DNA of 64,000 nt, from NCBI GenBank assembly GCA_016713445.1, contig JADJPB010000014.1, positions 131,340-195,339 on the forward strand. The letters run 5' to 3'. Origin of the DNA: Bacteroidota bacterium (lineage in GTDB: Bacteria; Bacteroidota; Bacteroidia; AKYH767-A; OLB10). The notes below the pieces were generated by a model. It did no database searches and was not told the origin of the DNA. It saw nothing but the letters and a program-made list of their open reading frames with translations. Numbering within the stretch: the first letter of the stretch is position 1; each line of letters begins with the position of its first letter. The position numbers were made by a program, and so were the translations under genes. Shown here in pieces: positions 1-8,288 of this stretch.

Positions 1-711
1 ACCCCAATTGAACATTAGATTAAACAATCCAAGGAAGTACATGGAGAAGGCTAGTTTTGAGCCGCCAATTGTTTTTTTGTCGTCGTTTTTGTCCATTAAG
101 AAAAACGCAGTTCCATATAGAATTTGATTCCATGAGCCTACTAGCGATCCATTCACTTTCCATTGTATAGTCATATCAATGATGATGTTTTCTCTAAAAT
201 AGGGAATCGTCCATAAGTAATTTTCAAGGAATGTAAACAAGAAAAAGAGAATTCCTGTGAACCACATCCAAAAATAGACAGGCCATTTTTTTATTGATTT
301 TAAGAGCGGAATCGTATTGTACATAAAAAGTAGCCAGGCTATTAAAATTGGAAAAACCCATTCTGTTCGAAACTCCCAATATTCTCTCCCTTCGAAATCT
401 TTTGTGAAATAGTTGTTCATAATTCCGAGAATGGCAATGATCCAAAGCACCCATTGAAGGAATGAAATCGTTGGATTGCATTTTTTTTCTGTGTATTCTT
501 CAATTCCATAATACACGCAACCCGTTGCTCCTAATATGATCCAGAATATAGCCAAACTTACGTGTAATGGTCGCAGAGATGAAAACCCCAATTCCTCTTT
601 GAGAAAGTAAGGAAAAAGGTAAGTAGTAGCTGAAAGTAAACCAAAACTAGCAGCGCAAACCAATAGGATTAGTGCTGTAATTAGGAAGAGTTTTCCGTTT
701 TCAATTTTCAT
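1..711 (-). CDS. norB: Nitric oxide reductase large subunit NorB (partial, C-terminus beyond window edge)
   Basis: Membrane heme-copper-oxidase-family subunit that reduces NO to N2O with electrons from NorC. I translated the complement: it starts MKIENGKLFLITALILL and reads open for 237 codons to the window edge with no frameshift. Several hydrophobic helices are visible. The segment RPLHVSLAIFWIILGATG carries the helix-II histidine expected as a heme ligand, and the visible part ends at MFNWG, where the family normally continues into a metal-binding NWGHH-type motif (not in the window). Its ATG lies inside the norC stop (ATGA overlap), so translation is probably coupled. The pairing with a separate cytochrome c subunit argues for a cytochrome-c-dependent NOR over a quinol NOR with a fused domain. 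Confidence 0.88.
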   Translation of the reverse strand, partial: MKIENGKLFLITALILLVCAASFGLLSATTYLFPYFLKEELGFSSLRPLHVSLAIFWIILGATGCVYYGIEEYTEKKCNPTISFLQWVLWIIAILGIMNNYFTKDFEGREYWEFRTEWVFPILIAWLLFMYNTIPLLKSIKKWPVYFWMWFTGILFFLFTFLENYLWTIPYFRENIIIDMTIQWKVNGSLVGSWNQILYGTAFFLMDKNDDKKTIGGSKLAFSMYFLGLFNLMFNWG

Positions 712-1123
712 TTTTTCTCAGTAAGTCCTAAAGTATTTACTTTGAATTCGCGTGGATCCGCTTTTCCACAAGCATCAGCCGATTTTAAAAATTCTAGTAT
801 TGCGAGTATCTCATCTTCTTTCAAATTAAATTCCGGCATTTGTCGTGTACCAGATTTTAACATCGCTCTAATAAGTGTTTCCCCTTTTTCTGGATGGGAG
901 TAAATATTAGTTAAGTCAGGACCTAAATAGCCTCCTAAACCATAGAGCTGATGGCAACTTTGGCAATTGTATTTTGCCATACCAATTTACCTTCTCCTGC
1001 TCTTTTCTGATGAAATATATTATTCTTGGAATGAATGGAAGGTTGATAATAAATGAATGATGAATAGATGAGGAACAACATACAGAGTGCAATAAAAATA
1101 TGTTTCGGTGTAATTGTAAACAT
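708..1123 (-). CDS. norC: Nitric oxide reductase cytochrome c subunit NorC (one apparent frameshift)
   Basis: Membrane-anchored c-type cytochrome that passes electrons to NorB. The N-terminus (MFTITPKHIFIALCMLFLIY) is a single membrane anchor. The heme domain has CQSCH (a CxxCH heme site), then YGLGGYLGPDLTN, and a later GTRQMPEF whose Met is the likely axial ligand. The anchor and heme parts lie in different frames: KLVWQ ends one and KYNCQSCHQ belongs to the other. Adding one A to the A4 run at about 972-975 restores KLVWQKYNCQSCH, the usual NorC wording. A sequencing indel is therefore likelier than a real break. Roughly 138 residues, a normal NorC length. Overlaps norB by four bases. Confidence 0.87.
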
Positions 1124-1156
1124 AGTTCAGTATTAAAATCTATTACTTAAATTGTT

Positions 1157-2534
1157 TTATTTTATTGTTTCGAATTTAGCTTGAAAAAAGCGTAAATATT
1201 TTGGTTCATATATCATTTTTAAACCTTTGATGTGTTTTCTTCTATCATATACTGATGCTGCCGATTCCGCTATTACATCCATATGTGCTTGCGTATATAC
1301 ACGTCGCGGAATAGTGAATCGAACAAGTTCTAATTGTGGTTTGTGATTTTCGCCATTAGATTTTCGACCTGCGGACACAATTCCTCTCTCCATCGTTCTA
1401 ATGCCACCTTCCATATAAATTTCTGCAGCCAAAGCTTGGGCAGGATATTGTTCTTGATTGAGATGAGGTAGAAAAGATTTTGCATCAACAAATATTCCAT
1501 GACCTCCAATCGGCTTTACTATCGGGATGTTATAACCTAGCATTTTATTTCCTAAATATTCAACTTGACCAACTCGGGCATGTTGATGGAAGTCATCAAG
1601 ACTTTCTTCGATTCCAATGGCTATTGCTTCCATATCGTCCAGCTAAGCCACCATATGTATGTAGACCTTCATATACCACAACAAGGTTTCTTGCTTCTTC
1701 GTAAACGTCCCATTCATTGGTTGCCAAAAATCCACCAATATTTACAAGCGCATCTTTTTAGCACTCATAGTGGCACCATCTGTTAGTGAGCAAATTTCTT
1801 TTACAATAGCTTTAATGCTCTTTTTTTTCATAACCTTTTTCTCTTTGTTGAATAAAGTAGTCATTTTCAGCAACACGTGTCATGTCATGAATAATTCTGA
1901 TTTTGTGTTTTTTACTGTAGTGTCTTAGTTTTTTTAAGTTTTCCATGCTGATGGGTTGCCCACCTGCTAAGTTTACATTTGTAGCTAAACTTATATAGGG
2001 AATTTTTTTTGCTCCGTACTTTTTTACAAGTTTATCTAACTTGTTGAAGTCAATATTTCCTTTAAAGGGTGCTCACTAAATGGATCATGAGCTTCATTAA
2101 TAATAATATCGAAAAATTGCCCACCAGCCAATTCTTGATGAAGTCGAGTAGTCGTAAAATACATGTTTCCTGGAATTACATCCCCTTTCTTTATTAGTAT
2201 TTTCGATAAAATATTTTCTGCTGCCCTTCCCTGATGTGTAGGAATAATGTATTTGTAACCGTAAAATTGGCGAATGGCTTTTTCCAATTTGTAAAAACTT
2301 TTACTGCCAGCATACGCTTCATCCCCTGTCATAAATGCACCCCATTGTCGATCACTCATGGAATTTGTTCCACTATCTGTTAAGAGATCAATATAAACAT
2401 CTTCCGACTTTAATAAAAAAGTATTGTATCCTGCTTCTTTTATTGCCTTCGTTCTTTGTTTTCTATTGTTCATTTTTAATAACTCTACCATTTTTATTTT
2501 GTAGGGTTCGGCCCAAGAGGTTCTGCTTTTTCAT
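1157..2534 (-). CDS. tpl: Tyrosine phenol-lyase (beta-eliminating lyase, PLP enzyme; about six apparent frameshifts)
   Basis: Cleaves L-tyrosine to phenol, pyruvate and ammonia. Joining the frames gives about 456-459 residues, the normal length. N-terminal landmarks are AGYNTFLLKSEDVYIDLLTD, SGTNSMSDRQWG, GDEAYAGS, PTHQGRAAEN and GNMYFTTTRLHQE. Central landmarks are NLAGGQPISMENL, HDMTRVAEN and SAKKDALVNIGG, which holds the PLP-binding lysine. The C-terminus has GGIRTMERGIVSAGR and TIPRRVYTQAHMDV. The TTTR and MERG segments match tyrosine phenol-lyase (Thr124 and Arg381 regions), where tryptophanase differs (DTTQ, EIG). The frame changes near 2528, 2508, 2065, 1812, 1760 and 1635, mostly at short homopolymers. 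Start taken at the ATG 2532-2534 because MKKAEPLGP..EPYKIKMVELL fits the family N-terminus. Same strand as norCB, with a short 33-bp gap. Confidence 0.85.
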
Positions 2535-2574
2535 ATTTCGCGTTGCGTATGTTGTGAATATAATTTATATTCTT

Positions 2575-4376
2575 TTATTCTAATGAATGGAATATTTCCT
2601 GAATGGAAATTTTGTTTTCTTCTAGAAGGATGATGTTTTTTTGAAAAATCGAAAGATTATCAAATAGATATACCTTAAAGTAGTTCTCGTAGTATTTTAT
2701 ACCTTCTAATAAATTGGTTTTAAATAATGAAAAGTATGATTTGCGTTTTTCAGTTAAATTGCTTCTGTTTTTTCGAATTCTCTTTTGATGTAAGAGATAT
2801 ATAGTTCGAGTTCATTAATGAAAGCATGTGGCCTAAAAGTTTCATTTAATAATTGTGTTCTTCCATAAATATGATCAACCATTTGCTTTAATGAAAAACT
2901 TCCTGAAAAATATGCGAGGTTTGGACCAGGACAAATAGTTACTGCTGTTAAATTATTTGAGGGTTTGTGATGATTTACTATGAGTGCAGACGATCCCAGT
3001 CCAGAACAGAGACAGTCTTTTTCTGTGGCTTCCTGTATTTGATCTTTTAGCTCAATTTCATTGTAATAGTTTCTTGAAGTTGTTTTATTTTAAATGTTGA
3101 TATTGTCTGGAAGCTGTGCAAATAATTTTTCTGTAAATTCTGTATTGTTCGTCAAAAATTTTTTTATAACAAGGACTTCCCTGGTTTGTTTTGTGATATT
3201 CTATGCTTTCTTTGTTTCTCTGAGCTACTTTCTTTAAAATTATTAAAGGGGACTCCTAATGGTGATGCATGACTAATAAAGTAGTCCGATTTTTTGCTCT
3301 AATTAATTTTAATAAAGTTTCATTGTCAACATTAGTGGCTTCAGGTACCATTAAAAATGGACTTCCCCATCCAATAGCGTTGAGTTGATAATATTCCAGT
3401 AAGTTTTATGCTCTTCTGACGTACCTATTCCTCCCTGTGCTGTAATAGATAAGTGAGTGCTCGAAAGTAAAAGATATTTTTCCTTTGCTAAAAGTGTTTT
3501 ATTGCATTCGTTAAATAACTCTTGATAAAGGTCATCTCTTTTTTGTTTAAATTCTTCGAGTATTGGACCAAGAAGCAAACCATTGGAGACAAATGCATGA
3601 CCTCCACAATTAATTCCTGATTCAATTCTGAATTCTGAAATCCAAAGCCCTTTTTTTGCAAGATATTTTCCTTGTATTAATGCAGATCTATAATCACTTA
3701 CTTTTAAAATTATTTTTTTCTTGATGAACCCATTTTCATTTGGATAAAAGTCTTTGAAGTTTTCACAATACGCGAACAGACGTGGATTCAATCCTGCCGA
3801 GAAAACAATAGAGGAACATAATTCACTATTTGCATAGCCCCTTAATGCAGATAATGCATCTGAATACTCTTGAGGTAAAGCGTCTCCTGATTTTGTGAAA
3901 TTTGGCTTGTCAAGTTTGGTCATGATGTTTACGTCAATTGACCCTGCTTTTATAAATGCTTTTAATTGGTCTTCTATTGTTTTTTTCTGCTCCTTGCTTG
4001 TCTTTAATGAAAGGTAAAGAGATTTTAATAGCGAAGTATTGGACAACAATTCGAAATACTTATTGATATCTTCATCCTTGTCAAAATCTTCGTTTTTAAG
4101 TTTTGAACCTGTCGGTTCAATACTTTTTGAAGTAAATTCAAGTAGCTGGTTATTCTTTTCGCTCTTGAATCATCTTCTTTTACAGTTATTTTTTTCAAAA
4201 GGTATATTTTCTCTGGTAGAGATAATTTCACGCATTTGTTCCACAAGGTGATCTTCAATGATTGATACTACTGATGAAATCCCAAATTTGCCTACCTTAA
4301 TTGGAGTGTCTATAGTGTATCCCAACCCCATAACTGGAATATGAAATGAGTGAAGTGGTGTGATGGGCATGGTCAA
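2575..4376 (-). CDS. Conserved Bacteroidota protein, ~600 aa, FMN/TIM-barrel-like (many frameshifts)
   Basis: Function unknown. After joining frames I read about 600 residues: an N-terminal TPLHSFHIPVMGLGYTIDTP, a charged helical stretch, then GSIDVNIMTKLDKPNF, ESGINCGGHAFVSNG, ITAQGGIGTSEEH, NAIGWGSPFLMVPEATNVD, SHASPLGVPFNNF, a Cys-containing EKDCLCSGLGSSAL and VTICPGPNLAYFSGSF, ending ISIQEIFHSLE. The NCGGHAF, GGIGT and GWGSPFL segments look like phosphate/FMN-binding loops of TIM-barrel oxidoreductases (nitronate monooxygenase or glutamate-synthase FMN domain type); that is inference. The paired CxC and CPGP motifs could hold a metal or cluster. I resemble it to a family seen in other Bacteroidota but know no assigned role. 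At least eight shifts (for example near 4190, 4110, 3395, 3290, 3180 and 2757), each fixed by one base. Ends 40 bp before the tyrosine phenol-lyase, so perhaps co-transcribed with it. Confidence 0.6.
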
Positions 4377-4873
4377 TTTAATTAATTATTAATCGGACAA
4401 AAATATCCGAATTAAACAATCTTGGACATGATAATAATCATGTTATCATTTAAAGCGTTTATTAGTAGGCTGAAATGAATTAGGTGTATTTGATTTAAAC
4501 ATATTAGAAGCAGTATAGTTAAAGGGGATTTCGTTGTGTTGTCTTCATCTCAATTTACTTGATACTACCTAATGAAATATTCGAAAATTATTTAAAGAAT
4601 ATAATGTAGTCAGAAAAGTTCAACTAAACGCCAGTTGGTTTCTTGAGAAACTTTCTAATTGCCACGAAAGAATAATTCCTTTACATGTTAAATGAAATTT
4701 CTTAGCTTTTTTGTAAGTTTCATTTTTTGAAAGTCGAAGATTTTCAAATGATTTTAGAAAGGATTTATGCAAGTATGATTTAGGACAAGTGAAAAAAATG
4801 GTTTTGTGATGTAATATAGAATTCGCAACATTAGAAAACTTCTAAGAAGGAGCGAGAGTTCGAAGTAAAGCAG
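4377..4873. other. Non-coding stretch upstream of the TIM-barrel-like gene
   Basis: About 500 very AT-rich bases. I see no credible ORF, tRNA or strong hairpin. It must hold the promoter for the minus-strand run at 1-4376, but I could not pick a convincing -7/-33 pair. It ends where the tRNA-Leu-derived repeat material begins. Confidence 0.5.
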
Positions 4874-4929
4874 TCCCCATAGCAATCGGGGCCGCCATTA
4901 TTATGAGAATTTATTCTTTAATTGATCTA

Positions 4930-5184
4930 TCAACTCTGAAATTCTTTCAAATGTTGAATGTATTTCCTGCTCTTCATTTTTTTGATATGCATCTCAATAT
5001 TCCTAGCTTGCTGAAATAGTAGATCATCAATGGAAAGATATAAAATCCAATCATCAGTTTTTTGAGTAAAAGCTGAACTAAAGAATTTGCTGTTGTGTTG
5101 ATTTAATCTTTCCGAAAGATCTAAGCAACTTCCGACATAATATCGGTCAATTTTTGAGGAATAAAGAATGTATACAGATGCCAT
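4930..5184 (-). CDS. Small GIY-YIG nuclease-family protein, copy 1
   Basis: 84 residues, a stand-alone GIY-YIG domain of the UvrC N-terminal/YhbQ type. Visible motifs: VYILYSSKIDRYYVGSC (the GIY...YIG pair appears as VYI and YVG), DLSERLNQHN with the conserved Arg and His region, and a late acidic/basic helix IEMHIKKMKSRKYIQHL. The family cuts DNA with one metal ion; whether this member is active is unknown. It is nearly identical to the gene at 5483-5737 (differences at about four residues). It lies just downstream, on the same strand, of a tRNA-Leu-derived pseudogene and its terminator hairpin. Confidence 0.75.
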   Translation of the reverse strand: MASVYILYSSKIDRYYVGSCLDLSERLNQHNSKFFSSAFTQKTDDWILYLSIDDLLFQQARNIEMHIKKMKSRKYIQHLKEFQS

Positions 5185-5330
5185 TTGAAAAATGATTTAT
5201 ATTAAATTTAGACGAATAGTCTGCTAATTGAATAAAAGCACATGCTTTCATGCATGTGAAAAAAGAAAAACAGAGAAAGTAACACCGCTCTCGCACTGTT
5301 TCTCTCCCGATAGCTATCGGGACTGTTTCG

Positions 5331-5451
5331 TACCCGGAGCCGGAGTCGTCCCGATAGCTATCGGGACGGCATGCCAGTGAAGGCACAGGTGTTTGATCGC
5401 GAAGCTTCGCGACAGCGCGTCTACCACCCCGATAGCAATCGGGGCCGCCAT
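5331..5451 (-). pseudogene. tRNA-Leu-derived pseudogene interrupted by three palindromes
   Basis: On the minus strand the bases match the tRNA-Leu at 7942-8024 from ATGGCGG in the D arm to the end of the acceptor (CTCCGGGTA), except at three places. In each, exactly three tRNA bases are replaced by a perfect or near-perfect palindrome: 5427-5444 (18 bp) in place of AAT in the D-loop, 5397-5412 (16 bp) in place of GTC at the anticodon stem/loop edge, and 5349-5366 (18 bp) in place of GTT in the T-loop. The 5' acceptor strand is lost. This copy retains the full-length T stem and acceptor sequence CCGGCTCCGGGTA. It cannot be a functional tRNA as read. Confidence 0.82.
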
Positions 5452-5482
5452 TATTATGAGAATTTATTCTTTAATTGATCTA

Positions 5483-5737
5483 TCAACCTGGAAATTCTTT
5501 CAAATGTTGAATGTATTTCCTGCTCTTCATTTTTTTGATATGCATCTCAATATTCCTAGCTTGCTGAAATAGTAGATCATCAATGGAAAGATATAAAATC
5601 CAATCATCAGTTTTTTGAGTAAAAGCTGAACTAAAGAATTTGCTGTTGTGTTGACTTAATCTTACTGAAAGATCTAAGCAACTACCGACATAATATCGGT
5701 CAATTTTTGAGGAATAAAGAATATATACAGATGCCAT
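5483..5737 (-). CDS. Small GIY-YIG nuclease-family protein, copy 2
   Basis: 84 residues, same family and motifs as the copy at 4930-5184 (VYILYSSKIDRYYVGSC, then RLSQHN). It differs from it by Glu to Val and Asn to Ser near residues 25-28 and by its last residues. Its downstream side (minus strand) runs into the pseudo-tRNA at 5331-5451; its upstream side abuts the first unit of the tandem array. The conserved reading frame in both copies, despite a noisy sequence, suggests the gene has been under selection or the duplication is recent. Confidence 0.75.
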   Translation of the reverse strand: MASVYILYSSKIDRYYVGSCLDLSVRLSQHNSKFFSSAFTQKTDDWILYLSIDDLLFQQARNIEMHIKKMKSRKYIQHLKEFPG

Positions 5738-5821
5738 TTGAAAAATGATTTATGTTAAACTTAGACGAATAGTCTGCTAATTGAAAAAAAGCACATGCTT
5801 TTCATGCGTGTGAAAAAAGAA

Positions 5822-7941
5822 AAACAGAGAAAGTAACATCGCTCTCGCACTGTTTCTCTCCCGATAGCTATCGGGACTGGGTCGTACCCGGAGCCGGAGT
5901 CGTAGCGAAGCCTCGCTACGGCATGCCAGAACAGTAATAACTTATTTTTTTATTTGGTTTAAAATTAAAAGAGGGGAGTAACACCGCTCTCGCACTGTTT
6001 CTCCCTCTGTTTTGTACCCGAGCCGGAGTCGTAGCGAAGCCTCGCTACGGCATGCCAGAACAGTAATAACTTATTTTTTTATTTGATTTAAAATTAAAAG
6101 AGGGAGTAACACCGCTCTCGCACTGTTACTCGCACTGTTTTGTACCCGGAGCCGGAGATCGTAGCGAAGCCTCGCTACGGCATGCCAGAACAGTAATATC
6201 TTATTTTTTTATTTGATTTAAAATTAAAAGAGGGAGTAACACCGCTCTCGCACTGTTTCTCCCTCTGTTTTGTACCCGGAGCCGGAGATCGTAGCGAAGC
6301 CTCGCTACGGCATGCCAGAACAGTAATATCTTATTTTTTTATTTGATTTAAAATTAAAAGAGGGAGTAACACCGCTCTCGCACTGTTTCTCCCTCTGTTT
6401 TGTACCCGGAGCCGGAGTCGTAGCGAAGCCTCGCTACGGCATGCCAGAACAGTAATAACTTATTTTTTTATTTGATTTAAAATTAAAAGAGGGAGTAACA
6501 CCGCACTCGCACTGTTTCTCCTCTGTTTTGTACCCGAGGCTGGAGTCGTAGCGAAGCCTCGCTACGGCATGCCAGAACAGTAATAACTTATTTTTTATTT
6601 GATTTAAAATTAAAAGAGGGAGTAACACCGCTCTCGCACTGTTTCTCCCTCTGTTTTGTACCCGAGCCGGAGTCGTAGCGAAGCCTCGCTACGGCATGCC
6701 AGAACAGTAATAACTTATTTTTTTATTTGATTTGGGATTAAAAGAGGGAGTAACACCGCTCTCGCACTGTTTCTCCCTCTGTTTTGTACCTGGAGCCGGA
6801 GTCGTAGCGAAGCCTCGCTACGGCATGCCAGAACAGTAATAACTTATTTTTTATTTGATTTAAAATTAAAAGAGGGAGTAACACCGCCCTCGCACTGTTT
6901 CCCCCTCTGTTTTGTACCCCGAGCCGGAGTCGTAGCGAAGCCTCGCTACGGCATGCCAGAACAGTAATAACTTATTTTTTTATTTGATTTAAAATTAAAA
7001 GAGGGAGTAACACCGCTCTCGCACTGTTTCTCCCTCTGTTTTGTACCGGAGCCGGAGTCGTAGCGAAGCCTCGCTACGGCATGCCAGAACAGTAATAACT
7101 TATTTTTTTATTTGATTTAAAATTAAAAGAGGGAGTAACACCGCTCTCGCAATGTTTCTCCCTCTGTTTTGTACCTGAGCCGGAGTCGTAGCGAAGCCCC
7201 TCGCTACGGCATGCCAGAACAGTAATATCTTATTTTTTTATTTGATTTAAAATTAAAATAGGGAGTAACACCGCTCTCGCACTGTTTCTCCCTCTGTTTT
7301 GTACCCGGAGCCGGAGTCGTAGCGAAGCCTCGCTACGGCATGCCAGAACAGTAATAACTTATTTTTTTATTTGATTTAGATTAAAAGAGGGAGTAACACC
7401 GCTCTCGCACTGTTTCTCCCTCTGTTTTGTACCTGAGCCGGAGTCGTAGCGAAGCCTCGCTACGGCATGCCAGAACAGTAATAACTTATTTTTTATTTGA
7501 TTTAAATTAAAAGAGGGAGTAACACCGCTCTCGCACTGTTTCTCCCTCTGTTTTGTACCCGGAGCCGGAGTCGTAGCGAAGCCTCGCTACGGCATGCCAG
7601 AACAGTAATAACTTATTTTTTTATTTGATTTAAAATTAAAAGAGGGAGTAACACCGCTCTCGCACTGTTTCTCCCTCTGTTTTGTACCCGGAGCCGGAGA
7701 TCGTAGCGAAGCCTCGCTACGGCATGCCAGAACATTAATATCTTATTTTTTTATTTGATTTAAGATTAAAAGAGGGAGTAACACCGCTCTCGCACTGTTT
7801 CTCCCTCTGTTTTGTACCGGAGCCGGGAGATCGTAGCGAAGCCTCGCTACGGCATGCCAGAACAGTAATATCTTATTTTTTATTTGATTTTAATTAAAAG
7901 AGGGAGTAACACCGCTTCGCACTGTTTCTCCCCTCTGTTTT
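5822..7941 (-). repeat. Tandem array: 16 copies of a ~129-bp unit derived from the tRNA-Leu 3' end and terminator
   Basis: Sixteen copies, anchored by gcatgccag at about 5921, 6050, 6180, 6310, 6440, 6568, 6693, 6822, 6951, 7079, 7209, 7338, 7465, 7591, 7721 and 7851 (mean period about 129 bp). Read on the minus strand each unit has: the last ~32 bases of tRNA-Leu (CTGGCATGCCG ... CGACTCCGGCTCCGGGTA) with the T-loop GTT replaced by the 16-bp palindrome TAGCGAGGCTTCGCTA; then ACAAAACA; then a long hairpin (GAGGGAG ... GAGA loop ... CTCCCTC) followed by TTTTAATTTT; then an AT-rich spacer. Units differ by single-base indels and a few substitutions. The array directly follows the intact tRNA-Leu. 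Confidence 0.9.
7896..7936 (-). terminator. Hairpin terminator of tRNA-Leu, prototype of the array hairpin
   Basis: Minus strand: GAGGGGAGAAACAGTGCG...CGGTGTTACTCCCTCTTTTAA. The arms GAGGGAG/CTCCCTC and AACA/TGTT pair around a GAGA-type tetraloop in the better copies; here one loop base is missing. The T-run follows directly. Placed 5-10 bases after the tRNA 3' end, it fits a rho-independent terminator. The same hairpin recurs in every array unit. Confidence 0.7.
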
Positions 7942-8024
7942 TACCCGAGCCGGAGTCGAACCGGCATGCCAGTGAAGGCACAGGTGTTTGAGACCAGCGC
8001 GTCTACCAATTCCGCCATCCGGGC
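7942..8024 (-). tRNA. tRNA-Leu, anticodon CAA
   Basis: Minus strand begins GCCCGGATGGCGGAATTGG and ends CGACTCCGGCTCGGGTA. It has a D-loop AATTGGTAGA, anticodon stem-loop CTGGT-CTCAAAC-ACCTG (anticodon CAA, T33, A37; one U-U mismatch in the stem), a long class-II variable arm with stem TGCC/GGCA, and a T arm GCCGG-TTCGACT-CCGGC. The acceptor pairs GCCCGGA with TCCGGGT if one G is restored near 7947; the array copies keep that G, so the missing base is probably a read error. CCA is not encoded. This is the only complete tRNA seen in the window. Confidence 0.87.
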
Positions 8025-8275
8025 ATTAACTTTAGAGGCCAAACTCTTTTTTTTAGCCATTCTTTTCCTGAACCGCTTTTAAGTTGTTTTTCTCTTTTCC
8101 TTGCTTCTGCTCTTGTTGAATAATGTTCAACTAAGATTAGATCGAAAGGTTGATAAGGTTTGGTAGTTTTTTCCTTACCATGATTATGTTGAGATACTCT
8201 CACATCAACATTTTGTGTCAAACCTACATAAATGTAGCTTCTGATTTTACTAGATATTACATATACAAAGAACAT
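8003..8275 (-). CDS. Small GIY-YIG nuclease-family protein, copy 3 (divergent)
   Basis: About 83-90 residues with the same fold but a different lineage from copies 1 and 2: FFVYVISSKIRSYIYVGLTQ, VRVSQHN, then the common ending ARKREKQLKSGSGKEWLKK. The Arg, His and Glu positions of the GIY-YIG active site appear present. The reading frame as given runs 22 bases into tRNA-Leu and stops in its D arm. Removing one A from the A-run before GAG would instead end the gene at TAA just outside the tRNA. It lies between a tRNA-Leu 5' half (8289-8342) and the complete tRNA-Leu (7942-8024), all on the same strand. Confidence 0.78.
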   Translation of the reverse strand: MFFVYVISSKIRSYIYVGLTQNVDVRVSQHNHGKEKTTKPYQPFDLILVEHYSTRAEARKREKQLKSGSGKEWLKKRVWPLKLMPGWRNW

Positions 8276-8288
8276 TCATCCTTACTCT

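Larger units (their letters stand above)
4874..5935. repeat. Direct duplication (~553-bp offset) carrying two GIY-YIG genes and tRNA-Leu fragments
   Basis: The block beginning with the palindrome plus ccgccattattatgag at about 4877 recurs at about 5430, and the two GIY-YIG start codons (5184 and 5737) lie exactly 553 bp apart. The copies are near identical through the gene, its upstream region and the hairpin ctctcgcactgtttctct, then differ in which palindrome sits in the tRNA T-loop: tcccgatagctatcggga near 5349 in one, tagcgaagcctcgcta near 5900 in the other. A few substitutions separate the copies, so this is not simply a misassembled identical repeat. Confidence 0.8.

Noticed and set aside
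1157..2534. Tryptophanase (tnaA)
   Set aside because: Overall wording and the pocket segments TTTR and MERG fit tyrosine phenol-lyase much better than tryptophanase.
5147..5386. 79-codon minus-strand reading frame
   Set aside because: It runs through the pseudo-tRNA, palindromes and hairpin of the duplicated block and has no protein features.
6434..6628. 64-codon frame inside the tandem array
   Set aside because: It is just a translation of the repeat unit, repeating itself and lacking any family features.
5822..7941. CRISPR array
   Set aside because: The whole ~129-bp unit repeats; there are no unique spacers between short repeats, and no cas genes nearby. The unit matches the neighbouring tRNA-Leu 3' end and its terminator.
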